64,000 bases of DNA, from positions 1 to 64,000 of the forward strand of contig NZ_JBKFGH010000035.1 of the NCBI RefSeq assembly GCF_051233475.1, written 5' to 3'. Positions 18,759-26,929 of this stretch are shown one piece after another. Every line of letters begins with the position of its first letter. Position 1 is the stretch's first letter. The stretch is from Bacillus_BU sp051233475 (GTDB lineage: Bacteria > Bacillota > Bacilli > Bacillales > Cytobacillaceae). A program made the translations under genes and the position numbers. Under the pieces are notes generated by a model that saw only the letters and a program-made list of their open reading frames with translations, ran no database searches and was not told the origin of the DNA.

Positions 18759-19307
18759 ATGACAAGAGCTTTGATCAATATTGATTACACCGTTGACTTT
18801 GTGGCAGATGAAGGGGCGTTAACCTGCGGAAAGCCTGGGCAGCAAATTGAAGAGGAAATTACGAAAATTACTCTGGATTTTATCGAGAATAACGATTATG
18901 TCGTTTTCGCAATTGATGCCCATAGCCAAAAAGACGCCTTTCATCCGGAAACGAAATTATTCCCACCCCATAATATTATCGGCACAGAAGGGCGCTTATT
19001 ATATGGTGCCTTAAACAAGGTATACGCAAATAATAGGTTTGAAGAAAATGTGTATTGGATCGATAAGACACGATATTCAGCCTTCGCAGGAACAGATCTG
19101 GAATTGAAATTACGAGAGCGTAGCATTACAGAGATTCATTTAGTGGGGGTATGCACAGACATTTGTGTCTTACATACCGCAGTTGATGCGTACAATAAAG
19201 GGTTTAAAATCGTCGTTCATCAAAGTGCGGTTGCCAGTTTTAATCAAACAGGGCATGAGTGGGCTTTGCAGCATTTTTCCCAATCTCTTGGTGCAGAAGT
19301 AATTTAA
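18759..19307 (+). CDS. pncA: Nicotinamidase (isochorismatase-fold cysteine hydrolase)
   Basis: Converts nicotinamide to nicotinate for NAD recycling. It is 182 aa with the catalytic triad visible: Asp9 (INIDYTVDF), the Lys in DKTRYSAF, and the nucleophilic Cys in GVCTDICV. Asp and His metal ligands are supplied by IDAHSQKDAFHPE. I use ATG 18759 with GAAGGAGGGG upstream; an in-frame ATG 42 nt earlier would add a segment that is really the ribosome binding site region. Monocistronic, followed by a weak hairpin at 19361. B. subtilis has the homologue YueJ/PncA. Confidence 0.9.
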   Translation: MTRALINIDYTVDFVADEGALTCGKPGQQIEEEITKITLDFIENNDYVVFAIDAHSQKDAFHPETKLFPPHNIIGTEGRLLYGALNKVYANNRFEENVYWIDKTRYSAFAGTDLELKLRERSITEIHLVGVCTDICVLHTAVDAYNKGFKIVVHQSAVASFNQTGHEWALQHFSQSLGAEVI

Positions 19308-19994
19308 GTTAGGTACAGGTAATGTTTCAAAATTATGCTTAGCATTCATAAAAAATAACTAGGCACCATCCAAAAGGAATGGTGCCTTTGCAACTTAAGG
19401 GATATATTTGGTATGTTAGACCAAGCCCCTTTTTTCTAATTGTACAAATCCGCTTAATCAGATTTGAACAGCTACCTTTAAAAAAACACAATTAGTACCA
19501 GCCCCACCTACGCTGAATACCATGATGACCACTGATGTCATCCCACCCATATATATTATAAATGAAAACGCTTACATTATTCAATGTTTATTTGGTTACT
19601 TTTTGAAAAAAGGGACAAAAGTACCAATTGGCTCCTTGGTTGGTTTCACATACATATGTTAGAGCACTAAAGTTTTTGGCAATTTTAAAATATTTTTACT
19701 TTAAAAGAATAATTATGTCAAAATAATTCATTCGTTTTGTTTTGAGATAACCTTCGAAAATAGGTTTTTATTATCAAGAGGTTGTTGGTAAATGTGGTAT
19801 TTTACCATAATATATCAATATCATTTGTTATTTTTCATAATATTTTTACTTTTTGTTTTCGCATTCACATAGAATAATGTCTGTGCTACTATCAGATTTA
19901 TCTTAGGGTGCTTAATTAAAAGTATCCAGAACTTATGGGGTATGAGTTCAAGTGATCATGCATTCAAAATCATTTAACAAAAGGTGGTTATAGG
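19308..19994. other. Gene-free stretch of about 690 nt
   Basis: Between pncA and the Spo0E-like gene. It contains a weak terminator hairpin for pncA (AGGCACCAT / ATGGTGCCT, 19361-19387), a perfect cre match at 19563, a short palindrome TGGTA-TTT-TACCA near 19796 and otherwise AT-rich sequence. No reading frame with a ribosome binding site was found on either strand. A small RNA is possible but not shown. Confidence 0.5.
19563..19576 (+). promoter_or_regulatory. cre-like CcpA site
   Basis: TGAAAACGCTTACA fits the consensus TGNAANCGNWNNCW at every fixed position. It lies 430 nt upstream of the Spo0E-like gene and 255 nt after pncA, so its target is not obvious. Confidence 0.6.
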
Positions 19995-20204
19995 ATGAGA
20001 TGTGTGAATTTGGAAAGAGAACCTATACAAAGTGAAAACATGACCCTTTTAATGGAGATTCTGACACTCAAAACAGACTTGCGTGAATTATACTTACAAA
20101 AGGGTCCGGGGAATTCAGATTATATTTCCCTATCTTTAAAGCTTGATAAACTAATCAATGAATATTTTGAGGAGAAATTACAAGCTCTTAACTTATACTT
20201 ATAG
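19995..20204 (+). CDS. Spo0E-family aspartyl-phosphate phosphatase
   Basis: Small 69-aa protein with the Spo0E family layout: a helix with repeated Leu and charged residues, a short Gly/Pro turn (KGPGNSDY), and the signature SLKLDKLINEYF in the second helix (the family motif is S-x-x-LD-x-LI). Members dephosphorylate Spo0A~P and so hold back sporulation. AAAGGTGG precedes the ATG, and a hairpin terminator at 20303 follows. A different target phosphoprotein cannot be excluded. It is expressed from a long gene-free upstream region that holds a cre-like site. Confidence 0.82.
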   Translation: MRCVNLEREPIQSENMTLLMEILTLKTDLRELYLQKGPGNSDYISLSLKLDKLINEYFEEKLQALNLYL

Positions 20205-20302
20205 GTTGTTTTTGGATTGAAATAATAAGTTCCAGCTAATTCGAATAAAAACTCGCGATGGCTAACTATATTTCAAAAGAAATTCAATTCTCTCAAATGT
20301 CT

Positions 20303-20335
20303 GGCGCTATCTATATCAGGTGGTGCTTTTTTTGT
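20303..20335 (+). terminator. Rho-independent terminator
   Basis: 10-bp stem GGCGCTATCT / AGGTGGTGCT (with G-U pairs), 5-nt loop, then T7. It ends the Spo0E-like gene. Confidence 0.7.
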
Positions 20336-20347
20336 GTCTAAAGGCCC

Positions 20348-20377
20348 AAAAAGGGAAGCAGCAGCTTAGCGCTTCCC
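20348..20377 (-). terminator. Rho-independent terminator (minus strand)
   Basis: Read on the minus strand: stem GGGAAGC / GCTTCCC followed by TTTTT. It ends the 73-aa gene. Confidence 0.7.
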
Positions 20378-20402
20378 AACTGGTATGTAGTAATCAAGCC
20401 TG

Positions 20403-20624
20403 CTAAATTTCCTCGGTGTCAACCCATTCCTTTACTTCGTATATGCCGACTATATCTTTTTTTGCTTTTTCAAATACTTCTACTGATTCATCGTTTGAGA
20501 AGGAAAAAATATAATGTGTTGGTGTTTCGGTTAGAACTCGAAAAGAATCAATCTCGCTACCTGCAAGTTTGACCATATAGACTTTCCCTGAAATGACTTC
20601 ATTTGTCAGCGCTAAATTTCTCAT
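20403..20624 (-). CDS. Hypothetical protein, 73 aa
   Basis: Small acidic soluble protein of unknown function. The alternating strand pattern (GKVYMVKLAG, SFRVLTETPTHYIFSFS, IVGIYEVKEWV) suggests a compact all-beta domain of the SH3 or Sm size class, but I recognise no family. AAGGGAG lies upstream of the ATG and a terminator follows. It sits downstream of nothing obvious, and pabBC is transcribed towards it with about 180 nt between. Confidence 0.65.
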   Translation of the reverse strand: MRNLALTNEVISGKVYMVKLAGSEIDSFRVLTETPTHYIFSFSNDESVEVFEKAKKDIVGIYEVKEWVDTEEI

Positions 20625-20804
20625 CTAACATCCAGCTCCCTTATGATGCTTTTCCCTATTATTATAGCAAAACCATGTATTCATTAATGCAACAAATTCC
20701 GAATGATCTGTTTGTTTTGCTTATAAAACAAAACGTATCATTCGAAAAAAAACGAACAGTACAACCGTGCTGTTCGCTTACCATATTGGAAGCATCCCGC
20801 TTCA

Positions 20805-22568
20805 CTAAATGTTAATCAATTCAACCTCGAGCCATTTCCGAACACTATTGATAAACCAAATTCGAGTACATTTGCTTAGGTCAGCAACAGTTAATGTTTT
20901 TTCTTGAATATCCCCATCTTTAAGCAGCTTTTCCCGAAAGGTGCCAGCGAGGAGGCCGCTGCTGATGGGCGGAGTATAAAATTGCCCATCCACCTCAAGG
21001 ACAACATTCCCATTTGTGAATTCCGTCAATTCTCCGTCTTCATTCCAAAGCAACACATCGAATACATCGGCTGGTTTCTTCTGCTGAAACGGAGAGTAAA
21101 TATCCCGATGTGTTGTTTTATGGTAGAGGAAGGGGGTGTGTTTATTTACTGGCACCTCTGCCAGGATAGCCTTAATAGGGGAACCAAGTTGTCCAGCGGG
21201 TTGACTCTCGATTGTTATATCACCGTTCTTGCTTAAAAGGAAACGGACCTTTACCGAGCTGTTGCCATGCTCTTTTGCAAATTGCGTTAGTTTATTTCGA
21301 GCATCCCTCTCTTGATAGGCGAACCCAAAGTATTTGGCTGAGCGCGCCAGCCTTCCTAAGTGTTCCTCAAGCAAGAAATATTCTCCCTTATTTAATAAAA
21401 AGCTTTCTAATAGCTGAAACTCGGGACGATCCTCTCCAAGTAAACTTGCTTTAACCAGTATTTCGTCGTATTCACCCTCAGCCGTTGAATCCCATGTAAT
21501 ACCACCACCCACTCCATAGGTGGCCTTTCCTGTTTTCTTCTCAATGACTACGGTTCTAATCGGGACGTTAAAAATCGCTTCCCGGGTCGGTGTGATGAAG
21601 CCGATTGCTCCGCAATAAATTTCACGCGGCTCTGATTCCAGTTCAGTAATGATCTTCATTGTACTAAGCTTCGGCGCCCCGGTTATCGAGCCACAAGGGA
21701 AGAGGGCTTTGAAAATATCAACAAGGGACGTCTCTGCAGAAATCTTCGCTGCAATTGTCGAGGTCATTTGATGAACGGTTGGGTAATGTTCGATTTCATA
21801 AAGCTTTGGGACATGTACGGTTCCTGGTTCTGACACTATGTTTAGGTCGTTACGAAGCAGGTCGACGATCATAACATTTTCGGCACGATTTTTTTCAGAG
21901 CGATATAACCAACTGGCGTTTTCCTCATCCTCTGCCAATGTATTCCCTCTTTTAACAGTTCCCTTCATCGGCCTGGTGGTAATGTTGTCCCCTTCCAAAT
22001 GAAAGAACAGTTCAGGGGAGGCCGACAAAATACTGTGGTCACCAGTATGGATATAAGCGCAATAATTGGAGGCTTGAGCTTTTTTAAGTTTTGTAAAAAA
22101 AGCAAGCTCGTCGCCAGAGAATTGGGAGTGAAGCCGAATTGTATAGTTCGTTTGATATGTATCTCCGCTTTCGATGGCCGCTTTTATATACTGAATCGAT
22201 GTGTGGTATTCTTCTTTTCCAACAGAAGGCTTCCAATCTGAAAGCGTATAGGTTCCGGCGCTTGTTAGTTCGAGCTTTTCTGGTCCGGTAAAGATACCAA
22301 ACCATACCAGTGGCATTGCATGACCGGGTTTTACTTTCATCGCCGGGTCAAATGCCGCTGCGCTTTCGTACGTTAAAAATCCAGCCGCATAGTAGCCGTG
22401 ATTGACGGCAATTTGAACCTGCTCCATGCAAGATAGAACTTCCTCAATCGATGAGGTTGATATGATTTTCAGTGGATTTTTAAACGTAAATGGCTCAACT
22501 ACTCCGGCAGATGTGGCAAATTCAAAAGATAAAAGTGGTTCTTGTTTGTCAAAGTTTGGTGTTGACAT
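20805..22568 (-). CDS. pabBC: Fused aminodeoxychorismate synthase component I / aminodeoxychorismate lyase
   Basis: Makes p-aminobenzoate for folate synthesis. The N-terminal about 370 residues are a PabB (chorismate-binding) domain: PMKGTVKRG carries the active-site lysine, and GSITGAPKLSTM and YGVGGGITWDS are the chorismate and Mg-binding motifs. Residues about 380-587 are a class IV aminotransferase-like PabC domain (VLLWNEDGELTEFTNGN and the N-terminal LLESFLLNKG segment). Length 587 is normal for this bifunctional type. The glutaminase partner PabA is not in the window. AAAGGATC precedes the ATG. Single gene, divergent from the pyrimidine cluster. Confidence 0.9.
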   Translation of the reverse strand: MSTPNFDKQEPLLSFEFATSAGVVEPFTFKNPLKIISTSSIEEVLSCMEQVQIAVNHGYYAAGFLTYESAAAFDPAMKVKPGHAMPLVWFGIFTGPEKLELTSAGTYTLSDWKPSVGKEEYHTSIQYIKAAIESGDTYQTNYTIRLHSQFSGDELAFFTKLKKAQASNYCAYIHTGDHSILSASPELFFHLEGDNITTRPMKGTVKRGNTLAEDEENASWLYRSEKNRAENVMIVDLLRNDLNIVSEPGTVHVPKLYEIEHYPTVHQMTSTIAAKISAETSLVDIFKALFPCGSITGAPKLSTMKIITELESEPREIYCGAIGFITPTREAIFNVPIRTVVIEKKTGKATYGVGGGITWDSTAEGEYDEILVKASLLGEDRPEFQLLESFLLNKGEYFLLEEHLGRLARSAKYFGFAYQERDARNKLTQFAKEHGNSSVKVRFLLSKNGDITIESQPAGQLGSPIKAILAEVPVNKHTPFLYHKTTHRDIYSPFQQKKPADVFDVLLWNEDGELTEFTNGNVVLEVDGQFYTPPISSGLLAGTFREKLLKDGDIQEKTLTVADLSKCTRIWFINSVRKWLEVELINI

Positions 22569-22892
22569 GTCTATGATCCTTTACAGCTTATTTTTCATTT
22601 TCGTAACAACAATATTATATAAGAGTAGAAGTGCTTCTGAGAAGAAGATAATTTCAACGCTTTGCAGGCAAAGGGTGAGAACCGGCAAATCACCTTAGTT
22701 GTTAACGTTTCCAAAAAATTGGTTGTTAACTTACCTTACTAATTAATAGAAAATTATAAATATTCAGAAGATAATCATCTTATGAGCTACAGGATAAGAC
22801 AGGTCAATACCTGTACATCCAGATGAAACAGTTCAAAACCCTTTTCTTTACTAAAAATATGGAACATGTTCACGAAAGGAGTATGAGCAATC
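22569..22892. other. Divergent promoter region of pabBC and the pyrimidine cluster
   Basis: 324 nt without a gene. It holds two direct copies of GTTGTTAAC (22698 and 22722) and the inverted repeat ACAGGT-CAAT-ACCTGT (22799-22814). No purine, preQ1 or PyrR-type leader structure could be recognised. It must carry the control of the downstream catabolic operon, since no regulator gene lies in the cluster. Confidence 0.5.
22799..22814. promoter_or_regulatory. Inverted repeat, candidate operator of the pyrimidine catabolic operon
   Basis: ACAGGT-CAAT-ACCTGT, a perfect 6-bp dyad, 79 nt upstream of the first gene of the cluster. Its size and spacing suit a dimeric repressor or activator. No -10/-35 was fixed. 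Confidence 0.4.
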
Positions 22893-24128
22893 ATGAAACA
22901 ACAAAAGTTGCTTATTAGCAGCGCGAGATTAAAAGATACGCTTGAACAGTTTGCTCAATTTGGACGGACGGAAAATAACGGGGTTACCAGGCTATCATTG
23001 TCCGAAGCAGACCGTTTAGCCCGGGATTTTTTTCGCTCATCCTGTGAGGAATTAGGAATGTCTGTAAAGGTTGATGATATGGGAAACATGTATGCAGTTT
23101 TAGAAGGAAAGGAAAACAAAGCACCGGTTGTTATCGGTTCCCATCTTGATTCAGTTAAAAAGGGCGGGCGTTTTGATGGTGTGCTAGGTGTGGTAGCCGG
23201 TTTAGAGGTGGCGAGGACACTAGTAGAAAATAGAATTACCCCCACACTGCCGTTGATGATTGTTAATTTTACGAATGAAGAAGGAGCCCGATTTGAGCCG
23301 TCGATGATGGCATCTGGTGTTTTATCCGGAAAATTCACAAAGGCGGCTATGGTTCACAAAAGGGATGTGGACGGAATTACGTTTGAACAAGCCTTAAAAT
23401 CAACGGGCTATGCAGGCAAGGAAGAGAATCGCTTAACGGAAGCTTCTGCTTTCCTTGAACTCCATATTGAACAAGGGCCGATTTTGGAGCAAGAAGTTCT
23501 CTCTATTGGGATCGTTGAATGTGTTCTTGGCATGGTTTGTTATGAAATTGAAGTGACTGGCGAGTCCGATCATGCAGGAACAACGCCGATGGAAATGAGA
23601 AGGGATGCTTTATTTGCAACCAATAACATTATCGCCCAAGCCCGGGAGCAGTTGAGTACCATCGATCATGAGCTTGTGTTTACGATAGGGAGAATGAATG
23701 TTTGGCCTAATATTCATACTGTGATTCCAAATAGGGTCATTTTTTCGTTAGAAGCACGTCATAAGGATCCCGTAGTGATGAAGAAAGTGGAAGAGATTAT
23801 TCAAGGACTAACCGCAATTTCAGCCAATGAAGGCTGTATCATTACCGCAAAAAAAATGTGGGACCGTTCAACGGTCTGGTTTGATCAACTTCTTTGTGAT
23901 CAGCTAGAGGGTGCTTCTAAATCATTAGGATATCGATATAAACGGATGGTCAGCGGAGCGGGCCATGACGCGCAATTTATCGCAAGCTTCATACCCTCTG
24001 CAATGGTTTTTGTCCCAAGTAAGAAGGGGAAAAGTCATTGTGAAGAAGAGCTAACCAGTTGGGAAGACTGCACGAATGGTGTCAACGTTTTGTTGGAAAC
24101 AGTGTTATCCTTACAAGCTAATCACTAA
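22893..24128 (+). CDS. M20-family amidohydrolase (beta-ureidopropionase / N-carbamoyl amino acid hydrolase)
   Basis: Zinc-dependent N-carbamoyl hydrolase of 411 aa, from the family that includes AmaB/HyuC, allantoate amidohydrolase and bacterial beta-ureidopropionase. Metal ligands: His in GSHLDSV, bridging Asp in KGGRFDGVLGV, catalytic Glu pair in FTNEEGARF, and a His in ELHIEQGP. The dimerisation lid starts near residue 215 with SDHAGTTPM. By context it should convert N-carbamoyl-beta-alanine to beta-alanine, CO2 and ammonia, step three of reductive pyrimidine breakdown. It is first in the cluster. The ATG has GAAAGGAG upstream. Allantoate as substrate is the main alternative. Confidence 0.85.
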   Translation: MKQQKLLISSARLKDTLEQFAQFGRTENNGVTRLSLSEADRLARDFFRSSCEELGMSVKVDDMGNMYAVLEGKENKAPVVIGSHLDSVKKGGRFDGVLGVVAGLEVARTLVENRITPTLPLMIVNFTNEEGARFEPSMMASGVLSGKFTKAAMVHKRDVDGITFEQALKSTGYAGKEENRLTEASAFLELHIEQGPILEQEVLSIGIVECVLGMVCYEIEVTGESDHAGTTPMEMRRDALFATNNIIAQAREQLSTIDHELVFTIGRMNVWPNIHTVIPNRVIFSLEARHKDPVVMKKVEEIIQGLTAISANEGCIITAKKMWDRSTVWFDQLLCDQLEGASKSLGYRYKRMVSGAGHDAQFIASFIPSAMVFVPSKKGKSHCEEELTSWEDCTNGVNVLLETVLSLQANH

Positions 24129-24143
24129 AGGGAGGGACCGTGA

Positions 24144-25535
24144 TTGAGTCAATCAAAATCAACTTCGATCGACTTAAGCGTAAATTTTCAAGAAATCAAT
24201 CCCGGTTTCACAAAACAGGAAGCGGCTGAAGAGGCGAACCGATGCCTTTTTTGCTTTGATGCCCCATGTATTCAAGCCTGTCCAACAGGTATTGATATCC
24301 CCGTATTTATTAAAAAAATTGCATCCGGAAATGTTAAAGGATCAGCGAAAACGATTCTTTCTGCTAACCCGATGGGAGCAAGCTGTGCCCGTGTTTGTCC
24401 AACCGAGGAATTATGCGAGGGTGCTTGTGTTCTCAACCACTCTACGAAGCCTGTTAAGATTGGGCTGCTGCAGCGCTATGCTACCGATGTAGCCATCCAA
24501 AACAATGAAAAATTATTTGAACCCACACAAAAAAATGGGAAAACAGTAGCGATAGTTGGCGCCGGTCCAGCTGGATTGTCTGCTGCGTGGGAACTTGCCC
24601 TGCTCGGTTATACTGTTACGATGTTTGAAGCGGAGGAGAAAGCCGGTGGGTTAAACTCGTACGGGATTGTGTCCTTCCGGCTGCCGCAAGCTATCCCCGC
24701 ATGGGAAGTAAAGCAGGTTGAAAGCCTAGGTGTGCAAATTCGGACCCGTTCTCGAGTCGGAAAGGATATTTCGGTCGAGGATCTCCTGAAGCACTATGAT
24801 GCGGTCCTGCTAACCATTGGAATGGGAAATGTTCCAAAGCTGGGTCTCAGCGGTGAAGACCTTGATGGAGTTATGGATGCCATTGAGTTTGTGAAGAGTA
24901 CAAAGACGAAACCAATTAAGACTAACTTGTTTGGTAAAAAAATAGCCGTGATTGGAGCTGGAAATACAGCGATTGACGCTGCGACTTGCTCGGTGAGGCT
25001 TGGCGCAGACAATGTGAAGATTCTGTACCGGCGAACGGTTGATGAGATGACCGCCTATCCTTTTGAATATGAGTTCGCTAAGCAGGAAGGGGTAGAATTT
25101 AGGTGGCTAACCGCTCCTGTCCGGATCATCGGAGATGAAAACGGGCGCGTTAAAGGTATTGTATGCATCAAAATGGAGCTGGCTGAACAAGGTGATGATG
25201 GTCGACGGCGCCCAAAACCGGTTTCCGGAACAGAGTTTGTCCTAGAGGTAGACGCTGTCATTAAAGCAACAGGGCAGTCGAGATATATTGAGCTGGTCGA
25301 GCAATTTAATCTCAAACATGAGAATGGCGTGGTCATGATTGATCCGAGCCGCTTTCAAACCTCAAACAAAAAGGTGTTTGCCTGTGGTGATGTCATTTTT
25401 GGACAGGGCCAGGGTGAGGCGATGGTTGTATCTGCTGCTCAGCAAGGGAAACAAAGTGCTTATGGAATTCACCAGTTCCTAAATGAATCCGCAGCGGATC
25501 CTGGATTGCTTTTTCAAATAAATAAGGAGGTATGA
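24144..25535 (+). CDS. preT: NAD-dependent dihydropyrimidine dehydrogenase subunit PreT
   Basis: Flavin and iron-sulfur subunit that passes electrons between NADH and PreA. The N-terminal part has two cysteine clusters for [4Fe-4S] centres (CLFCFDAPCIQACPTGID and ASCARVCPTEELCEGAC). An FAD-binding GAGPAGLSAAW follows near residue 137, an NAD-binding GAGNTAIDAA near 280, and the closing ACGDVIFGQGQGEAMVV motif. Length 463 fits. The start is TTG behind AAGGGAGGG, 15 nt after the previous gene. The stop overlaps the ribosome binding region of preA. It resembles the N-terminal half of eukaryotic DPD and glutamate synthase small subunits; context selects PreT. Confidence 0.9.
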   Translation: MSQSKSTSIDLSVNFQEINPGFTKQEAAEEANRCLFCFDAPCIQACPTGIDIPVFIKKIASGNVKGSAKTILSANPMGASCARVCPTEELCEGACVLNHSTKPVKIGLLQRYATDVAIQNNEKLFEPTQKNGKTVAIVGAGPAGLSAAWELALLGYTVTMFEAEEKAGGLNSYGIVSFRLPQAIPAWEVKQVESLGVQIRTRSRVGKDISVEDLLKHYDAVLLTIGMGNVPKLGLSGEDLDGVMDAIEFVKSTKTKPIKTNLFGKKIAVIGAGNTAIDAATCSVRLGADNVKILYRRTVDEMTAYPFEYEFAKQEGVEFRWLTAPVRIIGDENGRVKGIVCIKMELAEQGDDGRRRPKPVSGTEFVLEVDAVIKATGQSRYIELVEQFNLKHENGVVMIDPSRFQTSNKKVFACGDVIFGQGQGEAMVVSAAQQGKQSAYGIHQFLNESAADPGLLFQINKEV

Positions 25536-25537
25536 AT

Positions 25538-26851
25538 ATGGCCGATTTACGGATTCAAATAGCCGGAATCAAATCAGCTAATCCATTTTGGTTGGCATCG
25601 GCTCCGCCGACAAACTCTGGATATCAGGTGCAGCGAGCCTTTGAAGCTGGCTGGGGAGGAGTAGTATGGAAGACATTAGGGGAACCGATCGTCAATACAT
25701 CCTCCCGGTTTGCAGCTGTAAACTTTAACGGTCAGAGGGTAGCCGGATTTAACAATATTGAACTAATTACCGATCGGCCTTTGGATGTGAACTTGAAGGA
25801 AATTTACGAGACGAAAAAACGTTTCCCGGAGCACGCAATCATTGCTTCGTTGATGGTTGAGCCAAGACAGGACAAATGGCATGAAATTGTGAAAAAGGCG
25901 GAAGCGGTCGGAGTAGATGGACTGGAGTTGAATTTTGGCTGTCCACACGGAATGGCTGAACGGGGGATGGGCTCGGCCTCTGGACAAGTGCCAGAGCTTG
26001 TTAAAAAGCAAACGGAATGGGTTAAGGAAGTGGCAAAAACGCCCGTTATTGTAAAATTAACTCCGAATATTACGGATATTACGGCTACTGCCGAAGCAGC
26101 GGTTAATGGTGGCGCGGATGCTATCAGTTTAATCAATACGATTAACAGCTTGGCAGGCGTGGACCTTGATACTTGGAATACGATTCCTCACGTAGGAGGC
26201 AAAGGAGCCCATGGAGGCTACTGCGGACCAGCAGTAAAACCGATTGCTTTACACATGGTTGGGGAATGTGCCAGAAATCCACGCATTCCGATTCCTATTT
26301 CAGGAATTGGCGGAATTTCTAATTGGCGTGATGCTGTTGAATTTATGTTAATGGGTGCTACCAGTGTACAAGTTGCCACAGCGGCGATGCACCATGGATT
26401 CCGAATCGTTGAGGATATGATTGACGGGCTATCAAACTACCTTGATCAAAAAGGAATTTCAGCGGTTATGGAGATCATCGGAAAAACCGTACCAAAATAT
26501 TCAGATTGGGGTGACTTGGATCTGAATTTCAGCGTGGTGGCTAGAATTAATCAAAATTTATGTATTCAATGCAATAAATGCCATATTTCCTGTGAGGATA
26601 CCTCGCATCAATGTATTGACAGGTTACTAGATGAGCACGGAAATAGCTTTCTTCAAGTAAGAGAAGAGGATTGTGTTGGCTGTAATTTATGTTCGATTGT
26701 TTGTCCTGTTGATGGTGCAATTGACATGATTGAAGTTACAAACGGTTTGCCGTCAATGACCTGGAATGAACGACAGGAAGTATTAACGGCAATGTCACAT
26801 GAGCTAAATGCAAAAGAGAGGAATAATGTTGATTATTCTCAAAAGGCTTAA
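25538..26851 (+). CDS. preA: NAD-dependent dihydropyrimidine dehydrogenase subunit PreA
   Basis: Catalytic FMN subunit reducing uracil/thymine to the 5,6-dihydro forms. Residues 1 to about 310 form a dihydroorotate dehydrogenase-like TIM barrel: NFGCPHGM carries the pyrimidine-site Asn and Cys region, and LINTINSL and GIGGISNW bind substrate and FMN phosphate. The C-terminal ferredoxin part has two clusters, CIQCNKCHISC and CVGCNLCSIVCP. I use ATG 25538 because AAGGAGGT ends just before the earlier ATG 25532, which would leave no spacing. Translationally linked to preT. Confidence 0.9.
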   Translation: MADLRIQIAGIKSANPFWLASAPPTNSGYQVQRAFEAGWGGVVWKTLGEPIVNTSSRFAAVNFNGQRVAGFNNIELITDRPLDVNLKEIYETKKRFPEHAIIASLMVEPRQDKWHEIVKKAEAVGVDGLELNFGCPHGMAERGMGSASGQVPELVKKQTEWVKEVAKTPVIVKLTPNITDITATAEAAVNGGADAISLINTINSLAGVDLDTWNTIPHVGGKGAHGGYCGPAVKPIALHMVGECARNPRIPIPISGIGGISNWRDAVEFMLMGATSVQVATAAMHHGFRIVEDMIDGLSNYLDQKGISAVMEIIGKTVPKYSDWGDLDLNFSVVARINQNLCIQCNKCHISCEDTSHQCIDRLLDEHGNSFLQVREEDCVGCNLCSIVCPVDGAIDMIEVTNGLPSMTWNERQEVLTAMSHELNAKERNNVDYSQKA

Positions 26852-26929
26852 ATACTCAACCAATAGCTAAGCAATTAGGATTTTCTACGAGTTCAATAGT
26901 TTGAATATTGAAAAATGAGGAGGTTGAAA

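Noticed and set aside
19501..19600. Tiny minus-strand gene like the YjcZ class of small spore proteins
   Set aside because: One frame ends GHHGIQRRWGWY and another is hydrophobic, but neither has a supported start, and length is only about 30 codons; too weak to call.
20603..20815. 70-aa plus-strand frame between the 73-aa gene and pabBC
   Set aside because: It overlaps the start of the 73-aa gene on the other strand, has no ribosome binding site and a random-looking composition.
22569..22892. Purine or preQ1 riboswitch, or PyrR leader, before the pyrimidine operon
   Set aside because: No conserved core and no anti-terminator/terminator pair were seen; only a short dyad.
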